NCBI GenBank assembly: GCA_036743055.1
Contig: DAINQE010000004.1
Span: forward strand, 1-64,000
DNA length: 64,000 nucleotides
Direction: 5' to 3'
DNA from: Sabulitectum sp036743055
GTDB lineage: Bacteria; Fermentibacterota; Fermentibacteria; Fermentibacterales; JCC-6
Under the pieces are notes generated by a model. That model made no database searches and was not told the origin of the DNA. It saw nothing but the letters and a program-made list of their open reading frames with translations. The position numbers and the translations under genes are program-made. Position 1 is the first letter of the stretch. Every line of letters begins with the position of its first letter. Below are positions 31,969 to 40,389 of the stretch, piece by piece.

Positions 31969-33309
31969 TCAGTCCAGGCCGAGCCTCTTCATCCGGGCAA
32001 GAAGGGTTGTCCGCTTGAGGCCCAGCATCTGCGCCGCTCCTGATTTGACCCCGCTGCAGGATTCAAGCGCTTTTTGAATATAGTGACGCTCCACCGCTTC
32101 CACAATCTTGTCCAGCTCTATGATACCCTTCTCCCCTCCTGAGCCTCCGCCCTCGGAAGCCCATCCCCCTATCCATTCCGGAAGGTGCCTGCAGGTTATG
32201 GTTTCGCTGCCGGCGAGCACCACCGCCCTTTCCATAACATTCTCGAGTTCCCGCACGTTCCCGGGCCAGGAGTATGACAGCAGGGCGGTAACCGCGTCGT
32301 TGGAGAGTTCGTTGCCCCCGAAGGGGCCCTTGAGCCGTCTCAGGAAGTGTTCAGCCAGGGGTATGATGTCCGACGCCCTTTCCCTGAGGGACGGTATCCT
32401 TATCTCGAAAACGTTCAGCCTGTAGTAGAGGTCCTGGCGGAACTCGCCGGAATCCAGCTGCTTCCTTATGTCGCTGTTAGTGGCGGAGATGAGCCGCACG
32501 TCAACCGGTACTGGGGAGGTGGACCCAACCGGGGTTACCTCCCTTTCCTGCAGCGCTCTGAGAAGTTTTATCTGCATCGGGACGCCCATGTTGCCTATCT
32601 CGTCGAGGAAGAGGGTACCCCCCTCGGCGGCCTGGAAGTGGCCGATGGTGGTCGAATGGGCTCCTGTGTAGGAGCCCTTGGCGTGGCCGAACAGTTCGCT
32701 CTCGAGAAGACCCTCCGGTATTCCGCCGGAGTTCACCGAGACGAAGGGTCCCGCTGACCTTCCACTCATTCGGTGAAGGGCCCTGGCGACCATTTCCTTT
32801 CCAGTACCGCTCTCTCCGGTGAGAAGCACCGTACTGTCCGTGGCTCCCACCTTCTCCACCATTTCCATCACCCTGCTCATCCTGGGGCTTACCACCACCA
32901 GCGACTTGCCTGAACTGTGCCTCTGGAGCCTCTGTTTCTCGATAACGGACCTTACCGCCGCCAGAAGCCGCTCCGCTGTGAACGGTTTGGGTATGTAATC
33001 CATTGCGCCCAGGTCGATGGCTTCCCTGATGCCGTCGATGGAAGCGAAACCGGTGATGACGATGGCGCTCATGTAGGGATGCTTCTCCCTGGCTATGCGA
33101 ACGATCTCGATGCCGTCGCCGTCGGGGAGCTTCACGTCGGTGAGAAGCAGGTGGTACTCGCTGGTGCGCATCCTTGCCAGGGCCTGCCTGCTGTTAGCGG
33201 CGGAATGGCATACGAATCCGTTCGCGGTGAGAACTTCCGTTACGAAGTTCAGCATTTCGGGTTCATCGTCGACCACGAGAACCCTGTATCCCCTCCTTGA
33301 AGCGTCCAT
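31969..33309 (-). CDS. NtrC-type sigma-54-dependent response regulator
   Basis: 446 residues: receiver (VVDDEPEM, acceptor Asp in LLLTDVKLPDGDG, IPKPF), AAA+ domain (Walker A GESGTGKE, Walker B GTLFLDEIGNM, R-finger region), and a Fis-type helix-turn-helix at the end (GAAQMLGLKRTTLLARMKRL). The sigma-54 contact loop reads GSYTGA, not GAFTGA. The frame extends to 33378, but the ATG at 33309 fits the receiver start. Its promoter -10 is so close (33316-33321) that the message may be nearly leaderless. Confidence 0.92.
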   Translation of the reverse strand: MDASRRGYRVLVVDDEPEMLNFVTEVLTANGFVCHSAANSRQALARMRTSEYHLLLTDVKLPDGDGIEIVRIAREKHPYMSAIVITGFASIDGIREAIDLGAMDYIPKPFTAERLLAAVRSVIEKQRLQRHSSGKSLVVVSPRMSRVMEMVEKVGATDSTVLLTGESGTGKEMVARALHRMSGRSAGPFVSVNSGGIPEGLLESELFGHAKGSYTGAHSTTIGHFQAAEGGTLFLDEIGNMGVPMQIKLLRALQEREVTPVGSTSPVPVDVRLISATNSDIRKQLDSGEFRQDLYYRLNVFEIRIPSLRERASDIIPLAEHFLRRLKGPFGGNELSNDAVTALLSYSWPGNVRELENVMERAVVLAGSETITCRHLPEWIGGWASEGGGSGGEKGIIELDKIVEAVERHYIQKALESCSGVKSGAAQMLGLKRTTLLARMKRLGLD

Positions 33310-33363
33310 GCGTATAGTATCATTGTTGTATTTACCTGTGTCAATATCATGACGGGGAGGCAA
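33310..33363. promoter_or_regulatory. Divergent overlapping promoters between regulator and M23 lipoprotein
   Basis: Plus strand: TTGTTG (33323-33328), 16 bases, TATCAT (33345-33350), then GGGGAGG before ATG 33364. Minus strand: TTGACA (33344-33339), 17 bases, GATACT (33321-33316), then ATG at 33309. The two promoters occupy the same 35 bases face to face, so only one can be used at a time. Confidence 0.5.
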
Positions 33364-34452
33364 ATGAAACGCAGACAATGTCTTGTGATGGCGTTTCTTC
33401 TGCTTGGCTGTGGAGAGCCCCCCGCTCCTGAGGACAGTTACATCATATCCATCGACGACTACAACAGGGTATCGGTGGACACTGTGGAAAGCGTTACCCT
33501 GCAGCCTGATACCGTTGCAGCGATCCTTCCGGACACCCTTGCGCTTCCCGATTCCAGCATCGTTGCCGATTCAATGGCGGTGGATTCCATTCCCATCGAG
33601 GAGGACTCGCTGGAGGTTGAACCTGACTCCCTGGGATCTTTCCCGGAAGTTGAGACCTGGCAGCTGGCCAGGCTTGAGATAAGGGGTTCCCTCTATCAGA
33701 CGCTGGGATGCCTTTCCGATGTTGACCCCGACATTCTGGGAGCCCACTGCGTCCGGCACCTTGTGTGGGAGATGAATCCCTGGAACGGTTTCATAGCCGG
33801 CGACTCGCTGGTGATCCTCTACGACACCACACCCGCTGACAGGGAGAACATGGTGATGGCGTTCCGCTACATCCCGGTTGGAGGATCCTCCAACCAGCCC
33901 TTCTCGGGGTACACCTACACAAGGACCGGCGACAACTGGCCCTCGGTATGGAAACCGGATGGCGTGGAACTGGTGAAGCTTCTCGATGTGCTTCCCCTGA
34001 GGACCTTCGAAGAGATCACCAGTGTCTACGGGGAGCCCAGGGGAAACCACTCCCACGCTGGAATAGACTTCAAAGCCCCGGAGGGCACCCCTGTTTACTC
34101 AGTAACCGGGGGAACCGTGGTGCGCACCGACTGGAACACCTCTTACAATGGAAGGTGTGTGGAGATAGATTTCGGCGGATATTCAGAGCTGTTCCTCCAT
34201 CTCCAGTCGGTGGATCCGTCCATGTGTGCCGGAGCCGTTGTTGAACCAGGTCAGCAGGTAGGCACCGTGGGTAACACGGGAATATCCTCGGCCCCCCATC
34301 TCCACTACCAGATAAACGATCCCCAGGGTTATTCCATAGACCCATACCTCTACTTCAGAAGCCACAGAAGGAGCCTTCCGGAGAGTGACATGGATGACTT
34401 CCAGGCTTTTGTTGAGGCATGCAGGGAAAGGATGGACGGGTCTGGTGAGTGA
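33364..34452 (+). CDS. M23-family peptidoglycan endopeptidase, lipoprotein
   Basis: 362 residues. MKRRQCLVMAFLLLGCGEPP is a lipoprotein signal with Cys16. A Ser/Asp-rich linker (about 20-95) leads to a LysM-like region that sets up the peptidase, and the C-terminal LytM domain has HAGIDFKAPEGTPV (His and Asp zinc ligands) and HLHYQI (the HxH motif). All zinc ligands look present, so it should be active against cell-wall cross-links from the outer or inner membrane face. The upstream frame to 33349 lacks the natural signal start. Its stop overlaps the glycosyltransferase by 8 bases. Confidence 0.9.
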   Translation: MKRRQCLVMAFLLLGCGEPPAPEDSYIISIDDYNRVSVDTVESVTLQPDTVAAILPDTLALPDSSIVADSMAVDSIPIEEDSLEVEPDSLGSFPEVETWQLARLEIRGSLYQTLGCLSDVDPDILGAHCVRHLVWEMNPWNGFIAGDSLVILYDTTPADRENMVMAFRYIPVGGSSNQPFSGYTYTRTGDNWPSVWKPDGVELVKLLDVLPLRTFEEITSVYGEPRGNHSHAGIDFKAPEGTPVYSVTGGTVVRTDWNTSYNGRCVEIDFGGYSELFLHLQSVDPSMCAGAVVEPGQQVGTVGNTGISSAPHLHYQINDPQGYSIDPYLYFRSHRRSLPESDMDDFQAFVEACRERMDGSGE

Positions 34453-35368
34453 CTTCACCGTACTCACACTGAACTGGAACGGGAAAACGGTGCTTCCCCC
34501 GATGATAGAGTCGCTTGCCGGTCCGGTGGAGAAAATGGGCGGCAGCCTGCTGGTGTTCGACAACGGCTCCACCGACGGCTCTCCTGAAGAGGCGGAGGAA
34601 GCATGGGGGGAGTTCCCGTGGTTCACCCTTGTCCGGTCACGGGATAACCTGGGGTTCGCAGGGGGAGCCAACGCGGCGATACGCGATCTGGGAACTGAGT
34701 ACGTGGTCCTCGCCAATTCCGACACCGTTTTCCTCCCCGGCAGTCTTGAGATCATTATGCAGACGGTAAGGTCCCATCCTGAATACGGCGTTACAGGGCC
34801 GAAACTACTCTGGCCCGACGGGAGCCTCCAGCGCTCCCTGAGGGACTTCCCCTTCCCAGGCGTTCTTTTGCGGGAACACCTGCCGTTCCTGCGGTCCCGG
34901 TCGGCGGTCAGGGACCCCCATGAGAAGCCCAGGACCGTAGACTGGCTGGTGGGGGCGGTAATGGCTTTCCGCAGGGAGGTGTTCCTGGAAGTTGGGGGGT
35001 TTGACGAGGATTTCTTCTTCTATCACGAGGAGACCGACCTTCAATACAGGCTTGGCAGAGCGGGTTACCCATCGTTCTTCGTTCCCTCCGCCGAGGTGAT
35101 CCATGTGGAGGGTGGCTCCGCGGTACAGAAGTTTGGTAGGGAAACTTACACAAAGTATATTCGCGCGAAGCTGATGTTTCTGGCAAAGCACGGCTACCGC
35201 GGCTCCAGAACGCTTTTCAGGGCTTTCATGTGGGCGCTGCAGAGCTGCAGGCTTACCGCCGGCTTCCTTTTTCCTCCACTCAGACGGCGCGACGTCAGGT
35301 ACACATTCTCCTACTGCAGAACTGCCTTCCGCGAGCTTTGCAGTAGCAACGGACGGGAAAACAGATGA
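34445..35368 (+). CDS. Family 2 glycosyltransferase, rhamnosyltransferase (WbbL)-like
   Basis: 307 residues from GTG 34445. FTVLTLNWNGKTVLPPMIESL, VFDNGSTDGS, RDNLGFAGGANAAIRD, the DxD-like ANSDT, and DEDFFFYHEETDLQYRLGRAGY are the standard WbbL-type GT2 signature, including the acceptor-side ED. It probably transfers a sugar in surface polysaccharide synthesis at the cytoplasmic membrane face. An upstream frame from 34385 lies inside the M23 gene. It overlaps the carbamoyltransferase as ATGA. Confidence 0.9.
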   Translation: MSDFTVLTLNWNGKTVLPPMIESLAGPVEKMGGSLLVFDNGSTDGSPEEAEEAWGEFPWFTLVRSRDNLGFAGGANAAIRDLGTEYVVLANSDTVFLPGSLEIIMQTVRSHPEYGVTGPKLLWPDGSLQRSLRDFPFPGVLLREHLPFLRSRSAVRDPHEKPRTVDWLVGAVMAFRREVFLEVGGFDEDFFFYHEETDLQYRLGRAGYPSFFVPSAEVIHVEGGSAVQKFGRETYTKYIRAKLMFLAKHGYRGSRTLFRAFMWALQSCRLTAGFLFPPLRRRDVRYTFSYCRTAFRELCSSNGRENR

Positions 35369-37077
35369 CAGCGATACTAGGGCTGAACTGCTACAAGCAC
35401 GATGCTGCCGCAGCGCTCATTGTGGACGGGAAGCTCCGTGGGGCCTGCGAAGAGGAAAGATTTACCAGGAAGAAGCACGATCCCGCATATCCTGAGAAGG
35501 CCATTTCCCACCTGCTCCGGGAAAGCGGCCTGAAACCCGGCGATATCGATCATGTTGCCTTCTACATGATACCGGGCAATGTACGCAGGGAGACATTCAA
35601 GGCGTTTTCCACCTATATGTTCAAGCCAGGAGCCTTCAGGTTCTTCATGGGCCAGCTGGGCGGCGCCATGAGGATGGCCTCCATACCGTCCCGCATGCGT
35701 GAGCAGTTCGGTGAATCGTTCTCCCCCAGGTTCCACTTCATAGACCATCATGTGTGTCATGCATGGTCCGCCTGGCTGGGCGGAGGATGCAGGAGTGCGG
35801 CGGTACTTTCCATGGACGGTGCCGGAGAGGGACACTCCAGCCTGACCGGCTCCATATCCTCCGAAGGTCTTGTGGAGTATTCCAGGACCCGGCTGCCGGA
35901 CTCGCCGGGGCTTTTCTACTCGGCGGTTACTTCCTATCTGGGCTTCACCCCGGACAATGATGAGTACAAGGTGATGGGCCTTTCCAGCTACGGCAAGCCG
36001 GAATTCATTGACCTCTTCCGCAGGATCATCAGGTCGGAGAAGGGCGTATTCGTGCTGAACAGGAAGCTCCTTGATGTTACGAGGGGAGTTCACCACGCCT
36101 CATTCAGCCCCGAGGTTTCCAGGATCATTGGCCCTCCCAGGGATCCTTCAATGGATCCGGAGGCGGTTCACGAGAACATCGCCGCCAGTGCCCAGAGAGC
36201 CCTGGAGGAGGCCGGCATGGAAATGGTGAGGTTCCTCAGGGGGAAGGCAGAGGAAGATACCCTTCTGGTGTCAGGCGGTACAGCACTGAACTGCGTAATG
36301 AACGGTCTTTTCGAGAGGGAAAGCGGCTTTTCCAGCGTGCTCCCCTTCCCGGCTCCCAACGATTCCGGAACTTCCGTCGGGGCTGCGGTGGCAGTTCATC
36401 TGAGAACATGCCCCGACTTACCCCTTGAACCTCTGGATACCATGTACCTTGGGCCCGGGTTCACCCAGGAGGAGATAGCCCGGGACATGGAGATGGCGAA
36501 ACTCTCCCCCATTACCCCGGGGAACCTGGCCAGGACAGTAGCGGAGATGATAGCAGAGGGGAAGGTCATAGGGCTCTTCCAGGGAAGGATGGAGTTCGGG
36601 CCCAGAGCGCTGGGCAACAGGTCCATCCTGGCCGATCCCAGAAGACCTGAGATGAAGGACGTGGTGAACAGCGTGGTCAAGCACCGTGAGGGTTTCAGAC
36701 CCTTCGCGCCTGTATGCATGGAGGAGGAGGCCGGCAAGTACTTCCTTGGATGCACCAGTTCGCCCTACATGATAAAGACCTACCCGGTGGTGGACGGCAT
36801 GGCGGAGGTGATACCTGCGGTGACCCATGTGGACAACACCGCCAGGGTACAGACGGTGACCCGGAAGCAGAATCCCTTCTACTACGCTGTGATCGAGGAA
36901 TTCAGGAAGATCACCGGAGTGGGGGTGATACTGAATACCAGCTTCAACATCAGGGGCGAACCCATAGTCAATACCCCTGTTGATGCGGTAAGATGTTTCT
37001 ATGGAACAGGTATTGACGCACTGGCCATGCCGCCGTATCTCCTGGTAAAGGGCACAGCAGGGGAAACGAGGGGCTGA
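35365..37077 (+). CDS. NodU/CmcH-family carbamoyltransferase
   Basis: 570 residues: ILGLNCYKHDAAAALI at the N-terminus, EEERFTRKKHD, DHHVCHAWSAW, LSMDGAGEGHSS, and the C-terminal YrdC-like part with GRMEFGPRALGNRSILADPR and FRPFAPVCMEE. The family moves a carbamoyl group from carbamoyl phosphate, through a carbamoyl-adenylate, to hydroxyls of sugars or antibiotics. Between a glycosyltransferase and an RmlD-like reductase, a surface-sugar substrate is the natural reading, but this is inference. Confidence 0.93.
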   Translation: MTAILGLNCYKHDAAAALIVDGKLRGACEEERFTRKKHDPAYPEKAISHLLRESGLKPGDIDHVAFYMIPGNVRRETFKAFSTYMFKPGAFRFFMGQLGGAMRMASIPSRMREQFGESFSPRFHFIDHHVCHAWSAWLGGGCRSAAVLSMDGAGEGHSSLTGSISSEGLVEYSRTRLPDSPGLFYSAVTSYLGFTPDNDEYKVMGLSSYGKPEFIDLFRRIIRSEKGVFVLNRKLLDVTRGVHHASFSPEVSRIIGPPRDPSMDPEAVHENIAASAQRALEEAGMEMVRFLRGKAEEDTLLVSGGTALNCVMNGLFERESGFSSVLPFPAPNDSGTSVGAAVAVHLRTCPDLPLEPLDTMYLGPGFTQEEIARDMEMAKLSPITPGNLARTVAEMIAEGKVIGLFQGRMEFGPRALGNRSILADPRRPEMKDVVNSVVKHREGFRPFAPVCMEEEAGKYFLGCTSSPYMIKTYPVVDGMAEVIPAVTHVDNTARVQTVTRKQNPFYYAVIEEFRKITGVGVILNTSFNIRGEPIVNTPVDAVRCFYGTGIDALAMPPYLLVKGTAGETRG

Positions 37078-37078
37078 T

Positions 37079-38452
37079 TTGAGCACCATCCTCGGGCGGG
37101 GGACCGTCCTGATCGTGGATTCCGATACTGAAAGGGCCGCCGGAATAAGGGCTGAGGCCTCAGCCTTCGGCTACAACTGCTCGGTGGAGCTGACCGCCAG
37201 AGCCGCCCTGAGAAGGGTTAAGACCAGGGCGGTCAATGTCATCGTGGCAAGCGCCGACCTCACCGACCTTCATATGGATACTTTCCTGGAATCCCTTTCC
37301 AGGGCCAATGTGGACTCCAGCGTGGTCATTTACGGCAAGAACATCAGTGCCGCAAAGGCAATCGACTGGATGAGGGCCGGGGCGGTGGACATCCTTCTTG
37401 ACCCGTCCGACGGCGAAGCCCTGAGGAATGCTCTCCAGTCGTCCTTCACCAGGTCTTCCATGAAGCTCGTTACACGCTCCAGTTCGTCCGGTTCGTCCGC
37501 CAGGTCAGAAGCCCAGGGCGGCGGAATGCTGTACAGGAGCAGGGCGATGACGGAGCTGATGAAAACTGCTGCAAGGGTGGCCCCTGTGAAGGCAACCGTG
37601 CTGATCTCAGGAGAGAGCGGCACCGGCAAGGATGTTCTTGCCAGGGAGATACATGCTTTAAGCAGAAGGCCTGGCAGTTACATTGCCATCAACTGCGCCG
37701 CCATTCCGGAAACCCTTCTGGAGAGCGAACTCTTCGGTCATGAACGGGGCGCTTTCACCGGAGCGGACACCCAGCGCCAGGGGAAGTTTGAGGCCGCGAA
37801 CTGCGGAACGCTGCTCCTGGATGAGATAGGCGACATGCCTCCGGCGATCCAGGCAAAGCTCCTTCGTGTGCTGGAGGATGAGACCGTTACGAGACTCGGA
37901 GGCAACAGACCGATCCCGGTTGATGTCAGGGTCATCGCTGCAACGAACAGGGATCTCCGTGAAATGGTCGACAATGGTGGTTTTCGGGAAGACCTTTACT
38001 ACAGGCTCAAGGTGATCGAACTCGACATTCCTCCGCTGCGCTCGAGGAAGAGCGATATCCCACTCCTAACCATGGCCCTGCTGAGGCAGTCTGCCGAAAA
38101 ACACAACCTTTCCATGCCCGAAGTTGAGCCCGAGGTACTTCAGAGGCTTAAGAACTACCGCTGGCCGGGAAACGTGAGACAGCTTCGGAACATGATGGAG
38201 AGCCTTCTGATAACCTGCCATGAGAAGATAACGGTAGACGATCTTCCCCCGGATTTCGAGAGGGTGAAGGAAGACTCATGCAGCACCATGGAGCTTTGTC
38301 TTCCCATGGAGCTTTCCGATATCGAGGAGGAGGTCATAAGAAGGACCCTGGACCTCACCGGCGGGAACAGGACCAGGACGGCCTCGCTCCTGGGGATAGG
38401 CAGAAGGACCCTTCAGAGGAAGCTTGAATCCTACGAGTCCGATAAGAACTGA
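37079..38452 (+). CDS. Sigma-54 activator with a pseudo-receiver domain
   Basis: 457 residues. The N-terminal 120 residues have a receiver-like fold (VLIVDSDTERA, AGAVDILLDPSD), but the acceptor Asp position reads VIVASADL and the conserved Lys is Asp, so it cannot be phosphorylated in the normal way. The AAA+ core is intact: GESGTGKD, the canonical sigma-54 loop GAFTGA, and GTLLLDEIGDM. A Fis-type helix-turn-helix ends it. It starts with TTG one base after the carbamoyltransferase stop and precedes hflK by 18 bases, so it is embedded in the envelope operon. Confidence 0.88.
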   Translation: MSTILGRGTVLIVDSDTERAAGIRAEASAFGYNCSVELTARAALRRVKTRAVNVIVASADLTDLHMDTFLESLSRANVDSSVVIYGKNISAAKAIDWMRAGAVDILLDPSDGEALRNALQSSFTRSSMKLVTRSSSSGSSARSEAQGGGMLYRSRAMTELMKTAARVAPVKATVLISGESGTGKDVLAREIHALSRRPGSYIAINCAAIPETLLESELFGHERGAFTGADTQRQGKFEAANCGTLLLDEIGDMPPAIQAKLLRVLEDETVTRLGGNRPIPVDVRVIAATNRDLREMVDNGGFREDLYYRLKVIELDIPPLRSRKSDIPLLTMALLRQSAEKHNLSMPEVEPEVLQRLKNYRWPGNVRQLRNMMESLLITCHEKITVDDLPPDFERVKEDSCSTMELCLPMELSDIEEEVIRRTLDLTGGNRTRTASLLGIGRRTLQRKLESYESDKN

Positions 38453-38470
38453 TAATCGAGGGGAGACCGT

Positions 38471-39292
38471 ATGAGAGTAGTTACCCCGAAAACAGTCGGC
38501 GCAAGACAGATACTGTTCGCCATAGCCGCCGTTGTGGTGGTGATCTGGTTCCTCACCGGGGGCCCGTTCTACATAGTNNNNNNNNNNNNNNNNNNNNNNN
38601 NNNNNNNNNNNNNNNNNNNNNNNNNNNNNNNNNNNNNNNNNNNNNNNNNNNNNNNNNNNNNNNNNNNNNNNNNNNNNATCAACTGCTCGGTTATAGTACA
38701 GTACAGGATAAGCAGCGCTCCTGACTACCTGTTTAATGTCAGGGAGCCTTCGGAGACCCTCCGGGACATTTCCGAGGCGTCAATCAGGCAGGTGATCGGA
38801 GACAATGCCGTTGACGCGGTCCTTACCACCGGCAAGCTTGATATACAGACCAGGATAATGGACCAGGTCCAGGAGATGGCCGACGACTATGGGATGGGCC
38901 TTCACATAGTCGCCATACAGCTTAAGGACGTTCAGCCACCGGCCCAGGTCTCCGATGCGTTCAAGGATGTCGCCACCGCCAGGGAGGACATGCAGGCCTA
39001 CATCAACGAGGCCGAGGGTTACAGGAACCAGGTCATTCCCGAAGCCAGGGCGGATTCCGTGACACTGGTGAATGAAGCGCTGGGATACGCCGCGGTGCGG
39101 ATCAACACGGCCCGGGGGGCCGCCGAGAGATTCACCGCTGTTGCAACCGAATACTCTAAGAATCCCGCAGTCACCGCATCCAGGCTTCACCTGGAAATGA
39201 TCGAGAGCGTGATGGGCGACATCAGGCTAACCATAGTGGCCCAGGATGCGGGAGCCCTTACCCACTACAGCCTGGATGGAGGAACGCAATGA
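38471..39292 (+). CDS. hflK: HflK-like prohibitin-domain protein, interrupted by an assembly gap
   Basis: One N-terminal membrane helix (about 14-32), then a gap, then VIVQYRISSAPDYLFNVREPSETLRDISEASIRQVIG, the SPFH/prohibitin core of HflK, and a coiled-coil with AREDMQAYINEAEGYRNQVIPEARA. HflK and HflC form a membrane ring complex that encloses and restrains FtsH protease. In E. coli HflK about 75 residues separate the helix from the VQYR motif; here the 100-N gap leaves about 40, so sequence is missing. It overlaps hflC as ATGA. Confidence 0.88.
   Translation: MRVVTPKTVGARQILFAIAAVVVVIWFLTGGPFYIXXXXXXXXXXXXXXXXXXXXXXXXXXXXXXXXXXINCSVIVQYRISSAPDYLFNVREPSETLRDISEASIRQVIGDNAVDAVLTTGKLDIQTRIMDQVQEMADDYGMGLHIVAIQLKDVQPPAQVSDAFKDVATAREDMQAYINEAEGYRNQVIPEARADSVTLVNEALGYAAVRINTARGAAERFTAVATEYSKNPAVTASRLHLEMIESVMGDIRLTIVAQDAGALTHYSLDGGTQ
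38578..38677. other. Scaffold gap (100 N) inside hflK
   Basis: Exactly 100 N, a placeholder. No shared sequence at the two edges, so bases are missing; by family comparison about 200 rather than 100. Confidence 0.95.
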
Positions 39293-40389
39293 GAGTCCCT
39301 TCAAAGATCAAGGGCTGTCTGACCCTCGTCGTGGTCATTTTCGGCCTCATGGTGTTCTTCGGGGCCTTCTTCACAATAGACGAAACCGAGCAGGCTGTGA
39401 TACTTCAGCTCGGCAAGCCCGTAAGGGTGATACTTGGGGACCGGACCCCCGAAGAGATGGCTGAAATAGAAGCCTGGATGGAGGAGAACGCGCCTGGCGT
39501 AGGGCTCAGCTCCGGTGCCGGTCTGTATTTCAAGATCCCCTTCCTCCAGCAGGTGAGGATCTTCGACGACAGGCTTCTTGAATACGATGACGCGCCCTCC
39601 GATGTGGTAACCAGGGACAAGAAGCATCTGCAGGTGGACTGCTACGCAAGGTGGAGGATTCAGAATCCGCTTCTGTTCCTTCAGAGCGTTCAGACGGTGA
39701 ACGCTGCGAAATCCAGGCTGGACGACATCATCTACTCCGTTCTTCGGCAGGAGATCGGCAGGAGCGACCTGATCCACATTGTTAGGAACACCAACAATCC
39801 CATCGGCCTGGGCGAATATGTGAACCTGGTGGATAACGTTACATACAGCGACACTACCCAGGAGAACATCACCATGACCGGCACGGGGGAGATAGTCGAG
39901 ATCATCAGGCTGATAAGACTACCAGCGGGACAGGGCAGGGAAGCCCTTCTCGCAAGGGTAACTGAAACCACCAGGGTCATGACCGAGGAATACGGTATCC
40001 ATGTGGTGGACGTGAGGATCAAAAGGGCGGACCTTCCAGCGGAGAACCTCCAGGCGGTCTTCAACAGGATGCAGGCGGAGAGGAACCGGATATCCACCCG
40101 TTACAGGGCGGAGGGTCACAGGATGGCCCAGACAATCCTCGCCGAGACCGACCTGAGGGTAGACAGCATTCGATCCCTGGCGGAGCTTAACTCGCTGAGG
40201 ATAAGGGGAACCGCCGACAGCACCGCAGCCGCGATCTACGCCCAGGCCTACGAGTCCTACCCGGACTTCTACAGGTACATGCAGTCCCTTGAGACCCTGG
40301 AGAGGGTCATGGGAACCGATGACGAGCTGGTACTGAGCACTGAAGGCATCTTCGAGTACTTCGTGTCGCCCCCTGGCGTGATGAGGTGA
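39289..40389 (+). CDS. hflC: HflC-like prohibitin-domain protein
   Basis: 366 residues: a membrane helix (about 10-30), FTIDETEQAVILQLGKPVR, LYFKIPFLQQVRIFDDRLLEYD, VTRDKKHLQVDCYARWRI, and a coiled coil with MQAERNRISTRYRAEGHRMAQTILAETDLR, all as in HflC. Between LGKPVR and the core there is an insertion of about 25 residues (EEMAEIEAWMEENAPGVG), absent from E. coli. A second insert near residue 185 follows the QEIGRSDL region. Partner of HflK in restraining FtsH. The stop overlaps the RmlD-like start as GTGA. Confidence 0.92.
   Translation: MRVPSKIKGCLTLVVVIFGLMVFFGAFFTIDETEQAVILQLGKPVRVILGDRTPEEMAEIEAWMEENAPGVGLSSGAGLYFKIPFLQQVRIFDDRLLEYDDAPSDVVTRDKKHLQVDCYARWRIQNPLLFLQSVQTVNAAKSRLDDIIYSVLRQEIGRSDLIHIVRNTNNPIGLGEYVNLVDNVTYSDTTQENITMTGTGEIVEIIRLIRLPAGQGREALLARVTETTRVMTEEYGIHVVDVRIKRADLPAENLQAVFNRMQAERNRISTRYRAEGHRMAQTILAETDLRVDSIRSLAELNSLRIRGTADSTAAAIYAQAYESYPDFYRYMQSLETLERVMGTDDELVLSTEGIFEYFVSPPGVMR

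Noticed and set aside
30255..32018. 587-residue open frame on the plus strand
   Set aside because: It is the antisense shadow of the HD-GYP regulator, whose receiver and HD-GYP motifs are clear. The shadow has no motifs and comes from GC-rich codon bias.
33310..33378. 23-residue N-terminal extension of the NtrC-type regulator
   Set aside because: It would cover the divergent promoters and precedes the normal receiver start at ATG 33309.
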